A stretch of DNA of 64,000 bases, from positions 60,151 through 124,150 of the forward strand of contig NZ_QGGQ01000009.1 of NCBI RefSeq assembly GCF_003148665.1, read 5' to 3'. This stretch comes from Maribacter polysiphoniae. GTDB lineage: Bacteria; Bacteroidota; Bacteroidia; Flavobacteriales; Flavobacteriaceae. The notes under the pieces were generated by a model. It saw only the letters and a list, made by a program, of their open reading frames with translations, did no database searches and was not told the DNA's origin. The translations under genes and the position numbers were made by a program. Positions 7,457-16,369 of the stretch are shown here, one piece after another (the stretch's first letter is position 1; every line of letters starts with the position of its first letter).

Positions 7457-9367
7457 TTACATTATTTGGGCTAGTTTAAAACGCACTTTAATCAATTCCT
7501 GAATATCCTTTATAGAACCAAAACAACCTTTCAATTTTAAACGGTTAGCCTTGCTGAGTGACTTTAGATCGATAAACCTACCCGAATCGTTGTGTTTTAA
7601 GCCCTCCACCGTTCTAAAGCGCAATAGGATCTTAAAGGCATCTATACAAGCATTGTACAAATCCTTGTTCTGAGGCTCTAACCCTGCAAGTACCTCGAAC
7701 CTTTTAATGGTATTGTTATGCTCCTTGATACCATTTGAAAGCACCAAGAGTCTTGCTGCATCCACCAAGGGCATCATGGCCCTGGACTTAATATCGAAAA
7801 GATCCTTATGCTCTCCACTCGATTCGACCAGGAACTGCCTGAAAAAACTTAGTGGTGGTGGGTTCTTTATCGCATTCAAGGCCAGGAAATTCAAGAAAAT
7901 CCCATAATTATCAATAGATTGGAATATACTACCCGACATTTGGTCAACCAAATTAGCATCGCCATACACCCTATCGTAGTCAAAGAAAATGGTTGAGAGC
8001 ATTATCTTATCCTCATCGGGTTTGGTAATCCAATCATTGAACTGGTTTTTCCACTCGGTAAGTGACAAACACCATTTCGGATTGCTTGCCATCATTTGGG
8101 CCGGACAGAATTCAAATCCCACCACATTCAATTTTTCCGTTACCAACTGCGCGAATGCGAGAAAGTATGTTTTTGTTTTTTCTTGATGTTCAGGAGACAC
8201 ATCACCATAAACCAGTGCATTATCCTGATCGGTCAGTAGCAGTTGCTCACCCCTACCCTGGCTACCTAAAGAAAGCCATGAAAACACAGTGGGGGGCTGT
8301 TGGCCCATTTCATCAATACTCAACTCGATCACCTTTTGGCAAATAGCCTCATTGATGGCCGAAATGATCTTCGAAACCAAACTAACAGGTATATGTTGGT
8401 CCAGGTAACGTTGCATCAATCCCTGGGATTTTTGACGAACCTCATGCAATTTAGAGGCGGTTTCCGCTCTTTTGACCTCCTTGATCAAGTATGAGGGATT
8501 ATTGCTTTGTGCTACAACAATATCATGTTCGGACATTACTCCGACCAAGACTGAATCATTTGTACCGTCCTTGGTTATACAGAGGTGTGTGATTTTATTT
8601 CGAAGCATTGTTATTTGTGCCTCGGCAATCGAAATGTTTTCAGGTATGGTAATAACAGGCGAACTCATAATCTGCGTGACCATATCGGAAATACTGGATT
8701 TCCCCGTGGCTATTTTTGTCCGTAAATCCTTGTCGGTGATTATCCCCCTAGGTTTGTCATTGTTTGTGATGATGATCGAACCGACTTTTTTTTCGGTCAT
8801 TGTGGTTGCGGCAGTCTTTATATTGGTATCCTCGGGACAGGTAACCGGATTTTTTTTAAACCCCACATTCTGTAAGTAGGCCAAATGTCCTGTTTGTTGA
8901 TTGAATTCACCTTCCAAGGAATATGGCCGTCCGATCTCCCTATCCAAATAAGGGTTCAGGGTATTCGATGCAAAACTGGCCATTATGAATTTATTCGCAT
9001 CAATATTGCTCGTAATATAGGCTTCCAACAAATCCGAGGATATCGCATATACGATACTCTCCTCAATGGCCTTGGCACTTAATTGGTAAGCACTTTGTCG
9101 TATAAGTGCCCGAAGACCAAAAATATCCCCCTCATCACATTCATCCACAAGAACATCGCCTTCCCTGAAAATACCGACAGCACCATCTTTTACCACATAA
9201 AAAGCATCGTGTAAATCATCCTCTTTCTGAAAAACATAGTCCCCCAAGTCGTAATATCCAATTTTGACCTGTTCACAAATGGTCATTAATTGTCCTTCAT
9301 CCAGCGCATTGAAAGGTGGAAAATCCTTTAGGAAATCATAAATACGTTCTGCTATCGTATTTTTCAT
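7457..9367 (-). CDS. cNMP-binding/CBS/DUF294 nucleotidyltransferase-like protein
   Basis: 636 residues, soluble. Domains in order: cyclic-nucleotide-binding-type beta barrel (about 10-130), a pair of CBS domains (about 165-290; IITDKDLRTKI and GVMSEHDIVV mark the repeats), a DUF294 GlnD-like nucleotidyltransferase core with GSQGRGEQLLLTDQDN from about residue 368, where DQDN supplies the acidic residues, and a helical DUF294 C-terminal domain (about 480-625). It probably senses a nucleotide through the N-terminal modules and may nucleotidylate a partner; no substrate is known. It is the first gene of a two-gene operon with the exonuclease and is divergent from the InsA-like gene, with 193 bp between them. 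The context points to regulation of acetate/propionate uptake. Confidence 0.88.
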   Translation of the reverse strand: MKNTIAERIYDFLKDFPPFNALDEGQLMTICEQVKIGYYDLGDYVFQKEDDLHDAFYVVKDGAVGIFREGDVLVDECDEGDIFGLRALIRQSAYQLSAKAIEESIVYAISSDLLEAYITSNIDANKFIMASFASNTLNPYLDREIGRPYSLEGEFNQQTGHLAYLQNVGFKKNPVTCPEDTNIKTAATTMTEKKVGSIIITNNDKPRGIITDKDLRTKIATGKSSISDMVTQIMSSPVITIPENISIAEAQITMLRNKITHLCITKDGTNDSVLVGVMSEHDIVVAQSNNPSYLIKEVKRAETASKLHEVRQKSQGLMQRYLDQHIPVSLVSKIISAINEAICQKVIELSIDEMGQQPPTVFSWLSLGSQGRGEQLLLTDQDNALVYGDVSPEHQEKTKTYFLAFAQLVTEKLNVVGFEFCPAQMMASNPKWCLSLTEWKNQFNDWITKPDEDKIMLSTIFFDYDRVYGDANLVDQMSGSIFQSIDNYGIFLNFLALNAIKNPPPLSFFRQFLVESSGEHKDLFDIKSRAMMPLVDAARLLVLSNGIKEHNNTIKRFEVLAGLEPQNKDLYNACIDAFKILLRFRTVEGLKHNDSGRFIDLKSLSKANRLKLKGCFGSIKDIQELIKVRFKLAQIM

Positions 9368-9525
9368 AAGTTAAAGATAATCAATGAAATCGACTCGTAG
9401 CCCAAGACCTAGAATACAGGAAGGAACTAAGGAACAAACAATGATGTTCCGCTATAAAACACCCTATATATCATTCAATATTACATGAAATTATCAAACC
9501 ATTTGGACCCATAATCATTATTTAT

Positions 9526-9560
9526 TGCTAATTTGATATATTTATGCTAATTTTATATAT
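9526..9560 (+). repeat. Two 16-bp direct repeats ending at a start codon
   Basis: TGCTAATTTGATATAT (9526-9541) and TGCTAATTTTATATAT (9545-9560) match at 15 of 16 bases, are spaced 19 bp start to start (just under two helical turns), and the second ends at the base before the ATG of the InsA-like gene. This arrangement suits an autoregulatory operator, or overlaps the promoter. The AT-richness tempers confidence. Confidence 0.55.
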
Positions 9561-9980
9561 ATGAAAATTGATTGCTGCCCAAACTGTGGATCCGAACAAT
9601 TCGTCAAGAGCGGAATCATCAACCAAAGACAACGTTACAAGTGCAAATCGTGCAACTATTTCTTCTCGGTCAATAAGATTGGTAAGAGTATTGACCAATA
9701 CTATGTGAATAAAGCGTTGCAATTATATCTTGAGGGTTTGTCTTATCGTGAAATTGAACGCATCCTTGGCATTTCACATGTAAGCATCATGAACTGGGTA
9801 AAAAAATACAACATCAAAAGACCGTATAATCCCAACTACCACCCCACCTATAAGATCCTAAATGCAGGTGAATTGTCCAACTATTTCCAAAATACCGACA
9901 ACCTATCTGGCGCAGGGGTGGTGGTTACCGAACTAGGGGATAAGTTTATGCTTATTAAATGGGAACGATTCCGTGATTAA
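9561..9980 (+). CDS. InsA-like zinc-ribbon/HTH protein, probable domesticated regulator
   Basis: 139 residues. A zinc ribbon at the N-terminus (Cys6-x2-Cys9 and Cys28-x2-Cys31) is followed by a helix-turn-helix around residues 58-81 (GLSYREIERILGISHVSIMN). Both resemble InsA, the DNA-binding repressor half of IS1-type transposases. There is no DDE catalytic domain, no InsB reading frame next door and no terminal inverted repeats. Instead a unique tail of about 50 residues follows the HTH. The gene sits between two operons of the acetate/propionate locus and looks like a stably inherited transcription factor. Direct repeats at 9526-9560 abut its start and related AT motifs lie before the porin. 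A decayed insertion is less likely because the frame is intact. Confidence 0.7.
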   Translation: MKIDCCPNCGSEQFVKSGIINQRQRYKCKSCNYFFSVNKIGKSIDQYYVNKALQLYLEGLSYREIERILGISHVSIMNWVKKYNIKRPYNPNYHPTYKILNAGELSNYFQNTDNLSGAGVVVTELGDKFMLIKWERFRD

Positions 9981-10011
9981 CTATATATAATTACCATTTA
10001 TATATATCATT
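9981..10011. promoter_or_regulatory. AT-rich dyad upstream of the porin operon, candidate operator
   Basis: ATATATAATT (9983-9992), three bases, then ATTTATATATAT (9996-10007) form an imperfect dyad. The right half shares ATTT-ATATAT with the direct repeats in front of the InsA-like gene. TATATATCATT at 10001-10011 recurs exactly at 9465-9475, so the InsA-like gene is bracketed by copies. This could mark binding sites of one regulator; chance is possible in such AT-rich DNA. Confidence 0.35.
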
Positions 10012-10088
10012 TTTTCATCGTGACTTTCTTTTAAGGAGTTTAGCAATGCACACAAAACCAATTTGTTACTAACTAAACCCTAAAAATC

Positions 10089-11309
10089 ATGAAGAAACAT
10101 GCTTTACTTCTGTTAGGCTTATTTTGTTCCTTTCAGATGTTGCATTCACAAGGGTCACCTGATTATAATGGTGGCCTTAAGGTGAAATTAGATGAAGAAG
10201 GCAATAAATACCTTCGTATTATTTCCTGGGCCCAAGTCCAAGGAACGTACAACAGTGATGTACCCGACAACACCAGTAGCACAAGTTTCAACTTAAGAAG
10301 AGCCCGTGTTCTGATGTTTACCCAAATCAACAAAAAGTTCTTGATCCTTACCCATTTTGGACTTAATAGTCTCAATAGTGGAACACTATCCCCCACAGGA
10401 AAGGGAGATGGATCCCAATTGTTCTTTCACGACGTATGGGCACAATACAATGTGGGTGATGACCATGTTGTCGGTGGTGGCCTGCACTACTTTAACGGCA
10501 TCTCAAGATTGAACAATCAAAGTACCCTTAATTTCATGACACTGGACAACAATCGACAGTCGTGGTCTACTTTAGGATTAACCGACCAATTTGCGAGGCA
10601 CATAGGTATATTTGCCAAAGGTAAGTTCGGTAAGTTACAATACAGGGTTGCCATCAATGACGCGATTACCAATGGCTTGGACACACGTACCCCCGAGCCT
10701 AATGGTGCAGCGGTGTACGCTGGTAAACGACTACTTGGCTCCAAAGATTCCGGTAAGGCCTATGCAGGTTATTTTGATTTTAATTTCTTGGATCAGGAGT
10801 CTAATTTCCTACCTTTTAAAGTAGGTTCTTATCTCGGTACCAAAAAGGTATTCAATATTGGTGCGGGGTTCTTTTTACATCCCGGGGGATCCGTAATCGC
10901 GGACGCCACTGGCAACCTAGAGAAAGAAGATGTAAGTATCTTCGGTATTGACGCTTTTTATGATACCCCATTGGGTGATGATGGAAGTGCCCTAACCGCA
11001 TATGCCACGTATCAAAGTAACGATTACGGCACCGATTACCTGTATAGTGCCTATGGTACGGGAAGTATGATCTACTCCCATTTGGGTTATGTTTTTGCAG
11101 GGGATAAAACAAAGACCAGGTATCAACCCTATGTTTCCTTTGCTTCCAACAGTTATGATGTAGTTGATGACAATAGGAATATCTTCGGTTTGGGTGTAAA
11201 TGCCTATCTCAATGGGCATAACTCCAAATTAACATTGGAGTACAAAAACCAAAAATTTGGGGATTCCGATTTGGGAACAGTGACACTACAAGCAATGATT
11301 TATTTATAA
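10089..11309 (+). CDS. Outer-membrane porin
   Basis: 406 residues. A signal peptide (MKKHALLLLGLF...LHSQG, cleavage near residue 21) precedes a protein rich in alternating aromatic/polar beta strands with Gly/Asn/Asp turns. It ends in LQAMIYL, a hydrophobic final strand typical of outer-membrane barrels. The phosphate-selective-porin-like start (YLRIISWAQVQGTYN, then FNLRRARV near residue 75) matches porins that flavobacteria place before DUF4212/symporter pairs. It is the first gene of porin-DUF4212-symporter with 12- and 30-bp gaps, so it probably carries the same small carboxylates across the outer membrane. Ion or substrate preference cannot be read from the sequence. Confidence 0.8.
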   Translation: MKKHALLLLGLFCSFQMLHSQGSPDYNGGLKVKLDEEGNKYLRIISWAQVQGTYNSDVPDNTSSTSFNLRRARVLMFTQINKKFLILTHFGLNSLNSGTLSPTGKGDGSQLFFHDVWAQYNVGDDHVVGGGLHYFNGISRLNNQSTLNFMTLDNNRQSWSTLGLTDQFARHIGIFAKGKFGKLQYRVAINDAITNGLDTRTPEPNGAAVYAGKRLLGSKDSGKAYAGYFDFNFLDQESNFLPFKVGSYLGTKKVFNIGAGFFLHPGGSVIADATGNLEKEDVSIFGIDAFYDTPLGDDGSALTAYATYQSNDYGTDYLYSAYGTGSMIYSHLGYVFAGDKTKTRYQPYVSFASNSYDVVDDNRNIFGLGVNAYLNGHNSKLTLEYKNQKFGDSDLGTVTLQAMIYL

Positions 11310-11321
11310 AAACCAACAATT

Positions 11322-11582
11322 ATGAGTGAAAAACAAAAAAAGGCCACCGCGTATTGGAAGGAAAACCTGAAGTACCTGATCATTCTTCTTTCTATTTGGT
11401 TCCTGGTATCGTATGGCGCAGGAATACTATTCAGGGAAACTTTAAACGAGTTTCGGTTAGGCGGATTCAAACTAGGTTTTTGGTTTGCCCAACAAGGTTC
11501 TATTTATGTATTCGTGATCTTGATCTTCGTTTATGTACGATTAATGAACAAACTAGATAAAAAATACGGTTACGATGAGTAA
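11322..11582 (+). CDS. DUF4212 small symporter subunit
   Basis: 86 residues with two transmembrane helices (about 18-37 and 52-72) and charged ends. The pattern KATAYWKENLKYL, LVSYGAGILF and FWFAQQGSIYVFV is that of DUF4212, a small membrane protein nearly always encoded directly before VC_2705-type sodium:solute symporters. It is presumed to be an accessory subunit of the transporter. It lies 12 bp after the porin and 30 bp before the symporter, so co-transcription is expected. Confidence 0.9.
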   Translation: MSEKQKKATAYWKENLKYLIILLSIWFLVSYGAGILFRETLNEFRLGGFKLGFWFAQQGSIYVFVILIFVYVRLMNKLDKKYGYDE

Positions 11583-11612
11583 TCTAATAACTAACCAAAA
11601 AAATTAAAAATT

Positions 11613-13388
11613 ATGAGTGTTCAATTATGGACTTGGATTTTAGTTGGGATTACGTTCTCCATTTATTTTGGAATTGCCATCTGGGCAAGAGCTGGTTCCA
11701 CTAAGGAATTTTATGTAGCCGGTGGCGGGGTTTCCCCATTGGCCAACGGTATGGCAACAGCCGCCGATTGGATGAGTGCAGCATCATTCATCTCTATGGC
11801 CGGAATCATTTCTTTTGCAGGATATGATGGCTCGGTCTATCTCATGGGCTGGACCGGTGGATATGTGCTTCTTGCACTACTCCTAGCCCCATATCTTCGA
11901 AAATTCGGGAAATTTACAGTCCCTGATTTTATCGGGGATAGGTATTACTCCAACACGGCGAGGACAGTTGCCGTAATATGCGCATTGATCGTTTCATTCA
12001 CATACGTGGCTGGACAAATGAGAGGCGTTGGGATCGTATTTTCACAATTCTTACAAGTCGATATTAATATTGGCGTCATTATCGGGATGGCCGTTGTTCT
12101 TGTATTTGCCTTTTTAGGCGGTATGAAAGGGATAACCTATACCCAAGTAGCCCAATATTGTGTATTGATTTTCGCCTTTATGGTGCCTGCTTTTTTCATC
12201 TCTATGCAAATGACCGGAAACCCTATTCCACAAATGGGAATGGGTGGAAAGGTTGAAGGCGGGACATTCCTATTGGATAAATTGGATGCATTGCATACCC
12301 AACTAGGCTTTAACGAATATACCAGCGGAACGAAATCAACTTGGGACGTTTTTGCTATTACACTTGCCTTAATGGCAGGTACTGCAGGATTACCCCATGT
12401 TATTGTGAGGTTCTTTACCGTACCCAAGGTCAAGGATGCCCGTAAATCGGCAGGTCTGGCTTTATTGTTCATTGCCATTCTCTATACCACGGCACCTGCT
12501 ATCGCTGTTTTTGCCAGAACCAACCTCATCGAGACGGTTGACAATAAGTCGTATACCGAAATACCACAATGGTTCAAGAACTGGGAAGACACAGGCTTAA
12601 TTGCTTGGGCAGACAAGAACAATGATGGGAAAATCCAATATGTCGCCGGTAACGCATTGGAAGGAAAAAAACCAGTATTCACCGATGCTCGTGGTGCCAA
12701 TGGCGAACGATTGATCTCCAATGCAAATACTTCGTCCAATGAACTTTATGTCGATAGGGACATCATGGTATTGGCCAACCCTGAAATCGCCAATTTACCA
12801 AACTGGGTAATCGCATTGGTTGCAGCGGGTGGATTGGCTGCGGCTTTGTCAACAGCAGCAGGATTATTATTGGTGATTTCCACATCGATCTCCCATGATT
12901 TGATCAAGAAACAAATCAAACCGGATATTTCCGAAAAAGCGGAGTTAATGGCGGCCCGAATCGCTATTTTGGTTGCTATCATTATCGCAGGTATTTTTGG
13001 AATATATCCGCCGGGATTTGTGGCTGCGGTGGTTGCATTGGCCTTCGGCCTTGCTGCCGCATCATTCTTCCCTGCCATTATTTTGGGGATTTTTGACAAA
13101 AGAATGAATAGTAAGGGGGCCATCGCCGGTATGATCGTGGGAATCACATTAATGTTATTCTATATGATACGTTATAAAACGGGACTGATCGGTGTCATGG
13201 ATGCCCGACCCGCCAGTGAATGGTGGTTTGGCACTTCACCTGAAGGTTTCGGAACGGTTGCCATGATCATTAATGTAATCGTCTCTGTAGTGGTTTCAAG
13301 AATGACCGCCCCTCCACCAGAGAATGTACAGGAAATGGTTGAAAGCATTAGAATACCAAGTAATGCAGGAGAAGCCAGTTCCCATTAA
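11613..13388 (+). CDS. Na+:solute symporter, acetate/small-carboxylate type (VC_2705 subfamily)
   Basis: 591 residues, about 13 helices of the SSS/SLC5 fold. Seen: FYVAGGGVSPLANGMATAAD near the start, then WMSAASFISMAG, the sodium-site region, and AGTAGLPHVIVRFFTV, a motif of the ActP-like branch. A hydrophilic insertion (about residues 310-375, with DKNNDGKIQYV resembling a calcium loop) is characteristic of this subfamily. It would take up acetate and possibly propionate with Na+. The two acyl-CoA synthetases downstream support that substrate. A strong terminator (13408-13444) ends the porin-DUF4212-symporter transcript. Confidence 0.88.
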   Translation: MSVQLWTWILVGITFSIYFGIAIWARAGSTKEFYVAGGGVSPLANGMATAADWMSAASFISMAGIISFAGYDGSVYLMGWTGGYVLLALLLAPYLRKFGKFTVPDFIGDRYYSNTARTVAVICALIVSFTYVAGQMRGVGIVFSQFLQVDINIGVIIGMAVVLVFAFLGGMKGITYTQVAQYCVLIFAFMVPAFFISMQMTGNPIPQMGMGGKVEGGTFLLDKLDALHTQLGFNEYTSGTKSTWDVFAITLALMAGTAGLPHVIVRFFTVPKVKDARKSAGLALLFIAILYTTAPAIAVFARTNLIETVDNKSYTEIPQWFKNWEDTGLIAWADKNNDGKIQYVAGNALEGKKPVFTDARGANGERLISNANTSSNELYVDRDIMVLANPEIANLPNWVIALVAAGGLAAALSTAAGLLLVISTSISHDLIKKQIKPDISEKAELMAARIAILVAIIIAGIFGIYPPGFVAAVVALAFGLAAASFFPAIILGIFDKRMNSKGAIAGMIVGITLMLFYMIRYKTGLIGVMDARPASEWWFGTSPEGFGTVAMIINVIVSVVVSRMTAPPPENVQEMVESIRIPSNAGEASSH

Positions 13389-13407
13389 AATAGTTAGTTG
13401 ATTATTG

Positions 13408-13444
13408 AAAAAAGCAGTGCTTCCTCTTGGAGTACTGCTTTTTT
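13408..13444 (+). terminator. Rho-independent terminator after the symporter
   Basis: AAAAAAGCAGT (13408-13418) pairs perfectly with ACTGCTTTTTT (13434-13444), with a 15-base loop and a T run. It lies 20 bp after the symporter stop and separates it from the kinase operon. Confidence 0.85.
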
Positions 13445-13472
13445 CATATATTTATAATTATAGCCCAAAACC

Positions 13473-13667
13473 ATGAAAAAACGGCACGAACAGAAATTGA
13501 TAATCCTATCGATAGGCATGCTACTGCTCTTCAATATTCCACTTTTATGGGTTTTTAATATTAATGGCGCCCTATTTGGCATCCCCTATTTCTATTTCTA
13601 TTTATTTTCCGTCTGGCTCATATCCATAATAATTTCATATATCATCCTTAATAGATTCTATGAGTAA
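13473..13667 (+). CDS. Small two-helix membrane protein preceding the sensor kinase
   Basis: 64 residues with a basic N-terminus (KKRHEQK) and two hydrophobic helices (about 9-30 and 38-58). I do not recognise a named family with certainty; it resembles DUF3311-like small proteins found before SLC5-type transporters. Its stop overlaps the kinase start by 8 bp, so it is translationally coupled to the SSF-kinase. By analogy with DUF4212 and its symporter, it may be the accessory subunit of the kinase's transporter-like domain. That is inference. Confidence 0.7.
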   Translation: MKKRHEQKLIILSIGMLLLFNIPLLWVFNINGALFGIPYFYFYLFSVWLISIIISYIILNRFYE

Positions 13668-16350
13668 TTATTTATTGGTCATTATTATTTTCTGCTATTT
13701 GGCGGTGCTATTTTACATTGCGTTCATTGCCGAAAAAAACGCCAAGAGCAAATGGGTGAACAACCCGTATATTTATACACTTTCCTTGGCTGTTTATTGC
13801 TCCGCCTGGACATATTATGGCAGTATTGGCACGGCTGCCAATTCCGGGGTCGACTTCCTTCCCATTTACCTTGGTCCTGCCATAGCCGTTCCGTTATGGA
13901 TCATTTTGCTACGTAAGATCATACGGATCTCGAAACAGCATAAGATATCGTCGATTGCCGATTTCATTTCGCTTCGATATGGTAACAATCGTTTTTTAGG
14001 GGCCTTGATCACGGTTTTGTGCATTACGGCCACTGTACCCTATATTTCATTACAACTTAAGGCGGTTGCCGACACCTTTGCCATAATGACGAATGAACCC
14101 CATCCCATAGGTCTGGGTATGTTTGACGATTCTACCTTTTACATCGCTCTGATTTTGGCCATTTTCGCGACCTTCTTTGGTACCCAGGCTACTGATGCCT
14201 CTGAAAAGCACAAGGGCATTGTTACCACGGTAGCCTTTGAATCCCTATTGAAATTGACTTTCTTTTTGATCATTGGCGTATATGTGACCTATTACCTCTT
14301 TGATGGCACGGAGGATATTTACAACAAAATATCGGCAGAAGCCAATTTCGATTCCTTGAATAAATTACCCACCCTGGAAAGTGGGTTCAATTGGTTCTTT
14401 ATGTTAATGCTCTCGTTCACGGCAATTTTTCTTTTACCCCGCCAATTCCAAATTTCAGTATTGGAAAATAGCAGGGAAAAACATCTTAAGAAAGCCATTT
14501 GGATGTTTCCACTTTATCTATTGCTTTTTAACATCTTTGTTATTTTCATTGCTTGGGCCGGCAAATTGACATTTGGGGAAAACGCCAATGCGGAATACTA
14601 TACCCTATTACTCCCATTGAACAGTGGCCATACCTTTTTGGCCCTTTTGGTCTTTCTGGGAGGGTTTTCGGCTGTCATATCAATGGTAGTCGTTTCTACA
14701 TTGGCCCTGTCGAAAATGATCAGTAACAATTTGATCATTCCATATGGCTTCCTTGACAAGTTCATAAAAGCGAAACCCGAGGAGAATGCCCTTTATATCA
14801 AGAACATTCGGCGAATATCCATATTTACCGTGATCATTCTTGCGTATTTCTTTTACAATAATTTCTCTATAGAACTCTCCTTATATTCCATTGGATTGAT
14901 ATCCTTTGTGATTGTGGCCCAATTGGCCCCTTCATTCTTTATCGGCCTTTTTTGGAACCGCGGCTCCTCCCTAGGCTCCATCCTAGGTATTATACTGGGT
15001 TTTGCGATTTCAACCTACACCTTGATACTCCCATTTACCATAGAGGCATTTACCGGGGGCAGTGAATTTACCGACTTAGGGCTTTTCGGGATTGCAGCGT
15101 TGAAGCCTTATGCGTTATTCGGTATTGACTTTCTAAGTCCACCCGCCCATGCATTTTTTTGGAGTTTGTCTGCCAACATATTATGTTATTTGACCATTTC
15201 CGTGGCATTTAAAGGGCATTATAGGGAGCGGAATTATGCTGAGATGTTCGTCGATAGCAAAAACTATTCCTCACTACAGGACAATGCCCTTGTATGGAAA
15301 GGGGAAGCTTATGTCGCTGATATCAAGAATGTCCTGACCAAATTTTTAGGGGAAGCTAGGACCCAGCGTGCTCTGCTACTATTCTTTAAAAAATACCACA
15401 TCCCAAGTGACACCCAAATGGCAGATGCCCGATTGATCAATTTTTCAGAAAAACTATTGACAGGAAGTATCGGAGGCGCCTCGGCGAAAATCCTAATTGC
15501 AGGGGTTGTCAAGGAACAAGAGATCAGCTTGACCGAAGTATTGAAGATTTTGGAAGAATCAAAGGAAACCATAAGCAGCAACAAGGCATTACAGGAAAAA
15601 TCAATCGAGCTCACCGATTTAACGGGTAAACTAAAAGAGGCCAATGAGGAATTGATCGTTAAGGACAAACAAAAGGATGAATTTTTGGATACCGTCGCCC
15701 ATGAATTAAAAACCCCCATCACCGGTATCCGGGCCGCGTCAGAACTTTTGATGGATGAAAACGACGACATGCCCCCTGAAATCCGACAGACCTTCCTTAA
15801 GAATATCGTCAGTGATTCTGACCGTTTATCACGACTGATCAACAACATCCTTGATTTTGAAAAGCTTTCTACCGGCAGACAACAGTTGAACTTAAAAAAG
15901 CACAATATCCAAAAGACCTTAAAGAAAGCCATTGGTAACATTCAACATATCGCTGCCAAAAAAGAAATCAAAATAGTGAACCTCAATAGCTTTAATTTTG
16001 AATTACCCTATGATGAGGACAGGATACTCCAGGTATTGACGAATTTACTTTCAAATTCCCTAAAATTCTGTGAGCCCGAAAAGGGTGTTATTACCCTGGA
16101 TTATAAATTAGGGAACAATTGTATCGAGGTTTATGTGAAGGATAACGGGAAAGGCATTCCCGATGAGGATATTAATTATATTTTTGATAAATTCTACCAA
16201 TCAAAAAACCAAAATACGATTAAGCCCCAAGGAAGCGGACTAGGGCTAGCGATAAGCAAACAAATAATCGAAAAACACAACGGTAGGATTTGGCTGGAAA
16301 AAGGTGTCAAAGTTGGTTCAACCTTTGGATTTAAGCTACCTTTTAATTAA
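13660..16350 (+). CDS. Symporter-STAC-histidine kinase fusion (CbrA/CrbS-like)
   Basis: 896 residues. An SLC5/SSF-type membrane domain of about 12-13 helices (residues 1 to about 500) is followed by a STAC linker (about 545-630, with LLTGSIGGASAKILIAGVV). A coiled coil, HisKA with VAHELKTP (phosphoaccepting His681) and an HATPase domain with LLSNSLKF, DNGKGIP and GSGLGLAIS come next. The CrbS/CbrA class senses or transports small carboxylates or amino acids and controls acs or catabolic genes in proteobacteria. Here the gene stands between the symporter and two acyl-CoA synthetases, so acetate/propionate sensing is the best guess. No PAS domain was noted between STAC and kinase. It is followed after 19 bp by its receiver protein. 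Confidence 0.9.
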   Translation: MSNYLLVIIIFCYLAVLFYIAFIAEKNAKSKWVNNPYIYTLSLAVYCSAWTYYGSIGTAANSGVDFLPIYLGPAIAVPLWIILLRKIIRISKQHKISSIADFISLRYGNNRFLGALITVLCITATVPYISLQLKAVADTFAIMTNEPHPIGLGMFDDSTFYIALILAIFATFFGTQATDASEKHKGIVTTVAFESLLKLTFFLIIGVYVTYYLFDGTEDIYNKISAEANFDSLNKLPTLESGFNWFFMLMLSFTAIFLLPRQFQISVLENSREKHLKKAIWMFPLYLLLFNIFVIFIAWAGKLTFGENANAEYYTLLLPLNSGHTFLALLVFLGGFSAVISMVVVSTLALSKMISNNLIIPYGFLDKFIKAKPEENALYIKNIRRISIFTVIILAYFFYNNFSIELSLYSIGLISFVIVAQLAPSFFIGLFWNRGSSLGSILGIILGFAISTYTLILPFTIEAFTGGSEFTDLGLFGIAALKPYALFGIDFLSPPAHAFFWSLSANILCYLTISVAFKGHYRERNYAEMFVDSKNYSSLQDNALVWKGEAYVADIKNVLTKFLGEARTQRALLLFFKKYHIPSDTQMADARLINFSEKLLTGSIGGASAKILIAGVVKEQEISLTEVLKILEESKETISSNKALQEKSIELTDLTGKLKEANEELIVKDKQKDEFLDTVAHELKTPITGIRAASELLMDENDDMPPEIRQTFLKNIVSDSDRLSRLINNILDFEKLSTGRQQLNLKKHNIQKTLKKAIGNIQHIAAKKEIKIVNLNSFNFELPYDEDRILQVLTNLLSNSLKFCEPEKGVITLDYKLGNNCIEVYVKDNGKGIPDEDINYIFDKFYQSKNQNTIKPQGSGLGLAISKQIIEKHNGRIWLEKGVKVGSTFGFKLPFN

Positions 16351-16369
16351 ATTGTACACGCTATTGAAA

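Noticed and set aside
9465..10011. A complete IS1-type insertion sequence around the InsA-like gene
   Set aside because: No InsB/DDE frame, no terminal inverted repeats; the 11-bp flanking match is AT-only-rich and could be chance.
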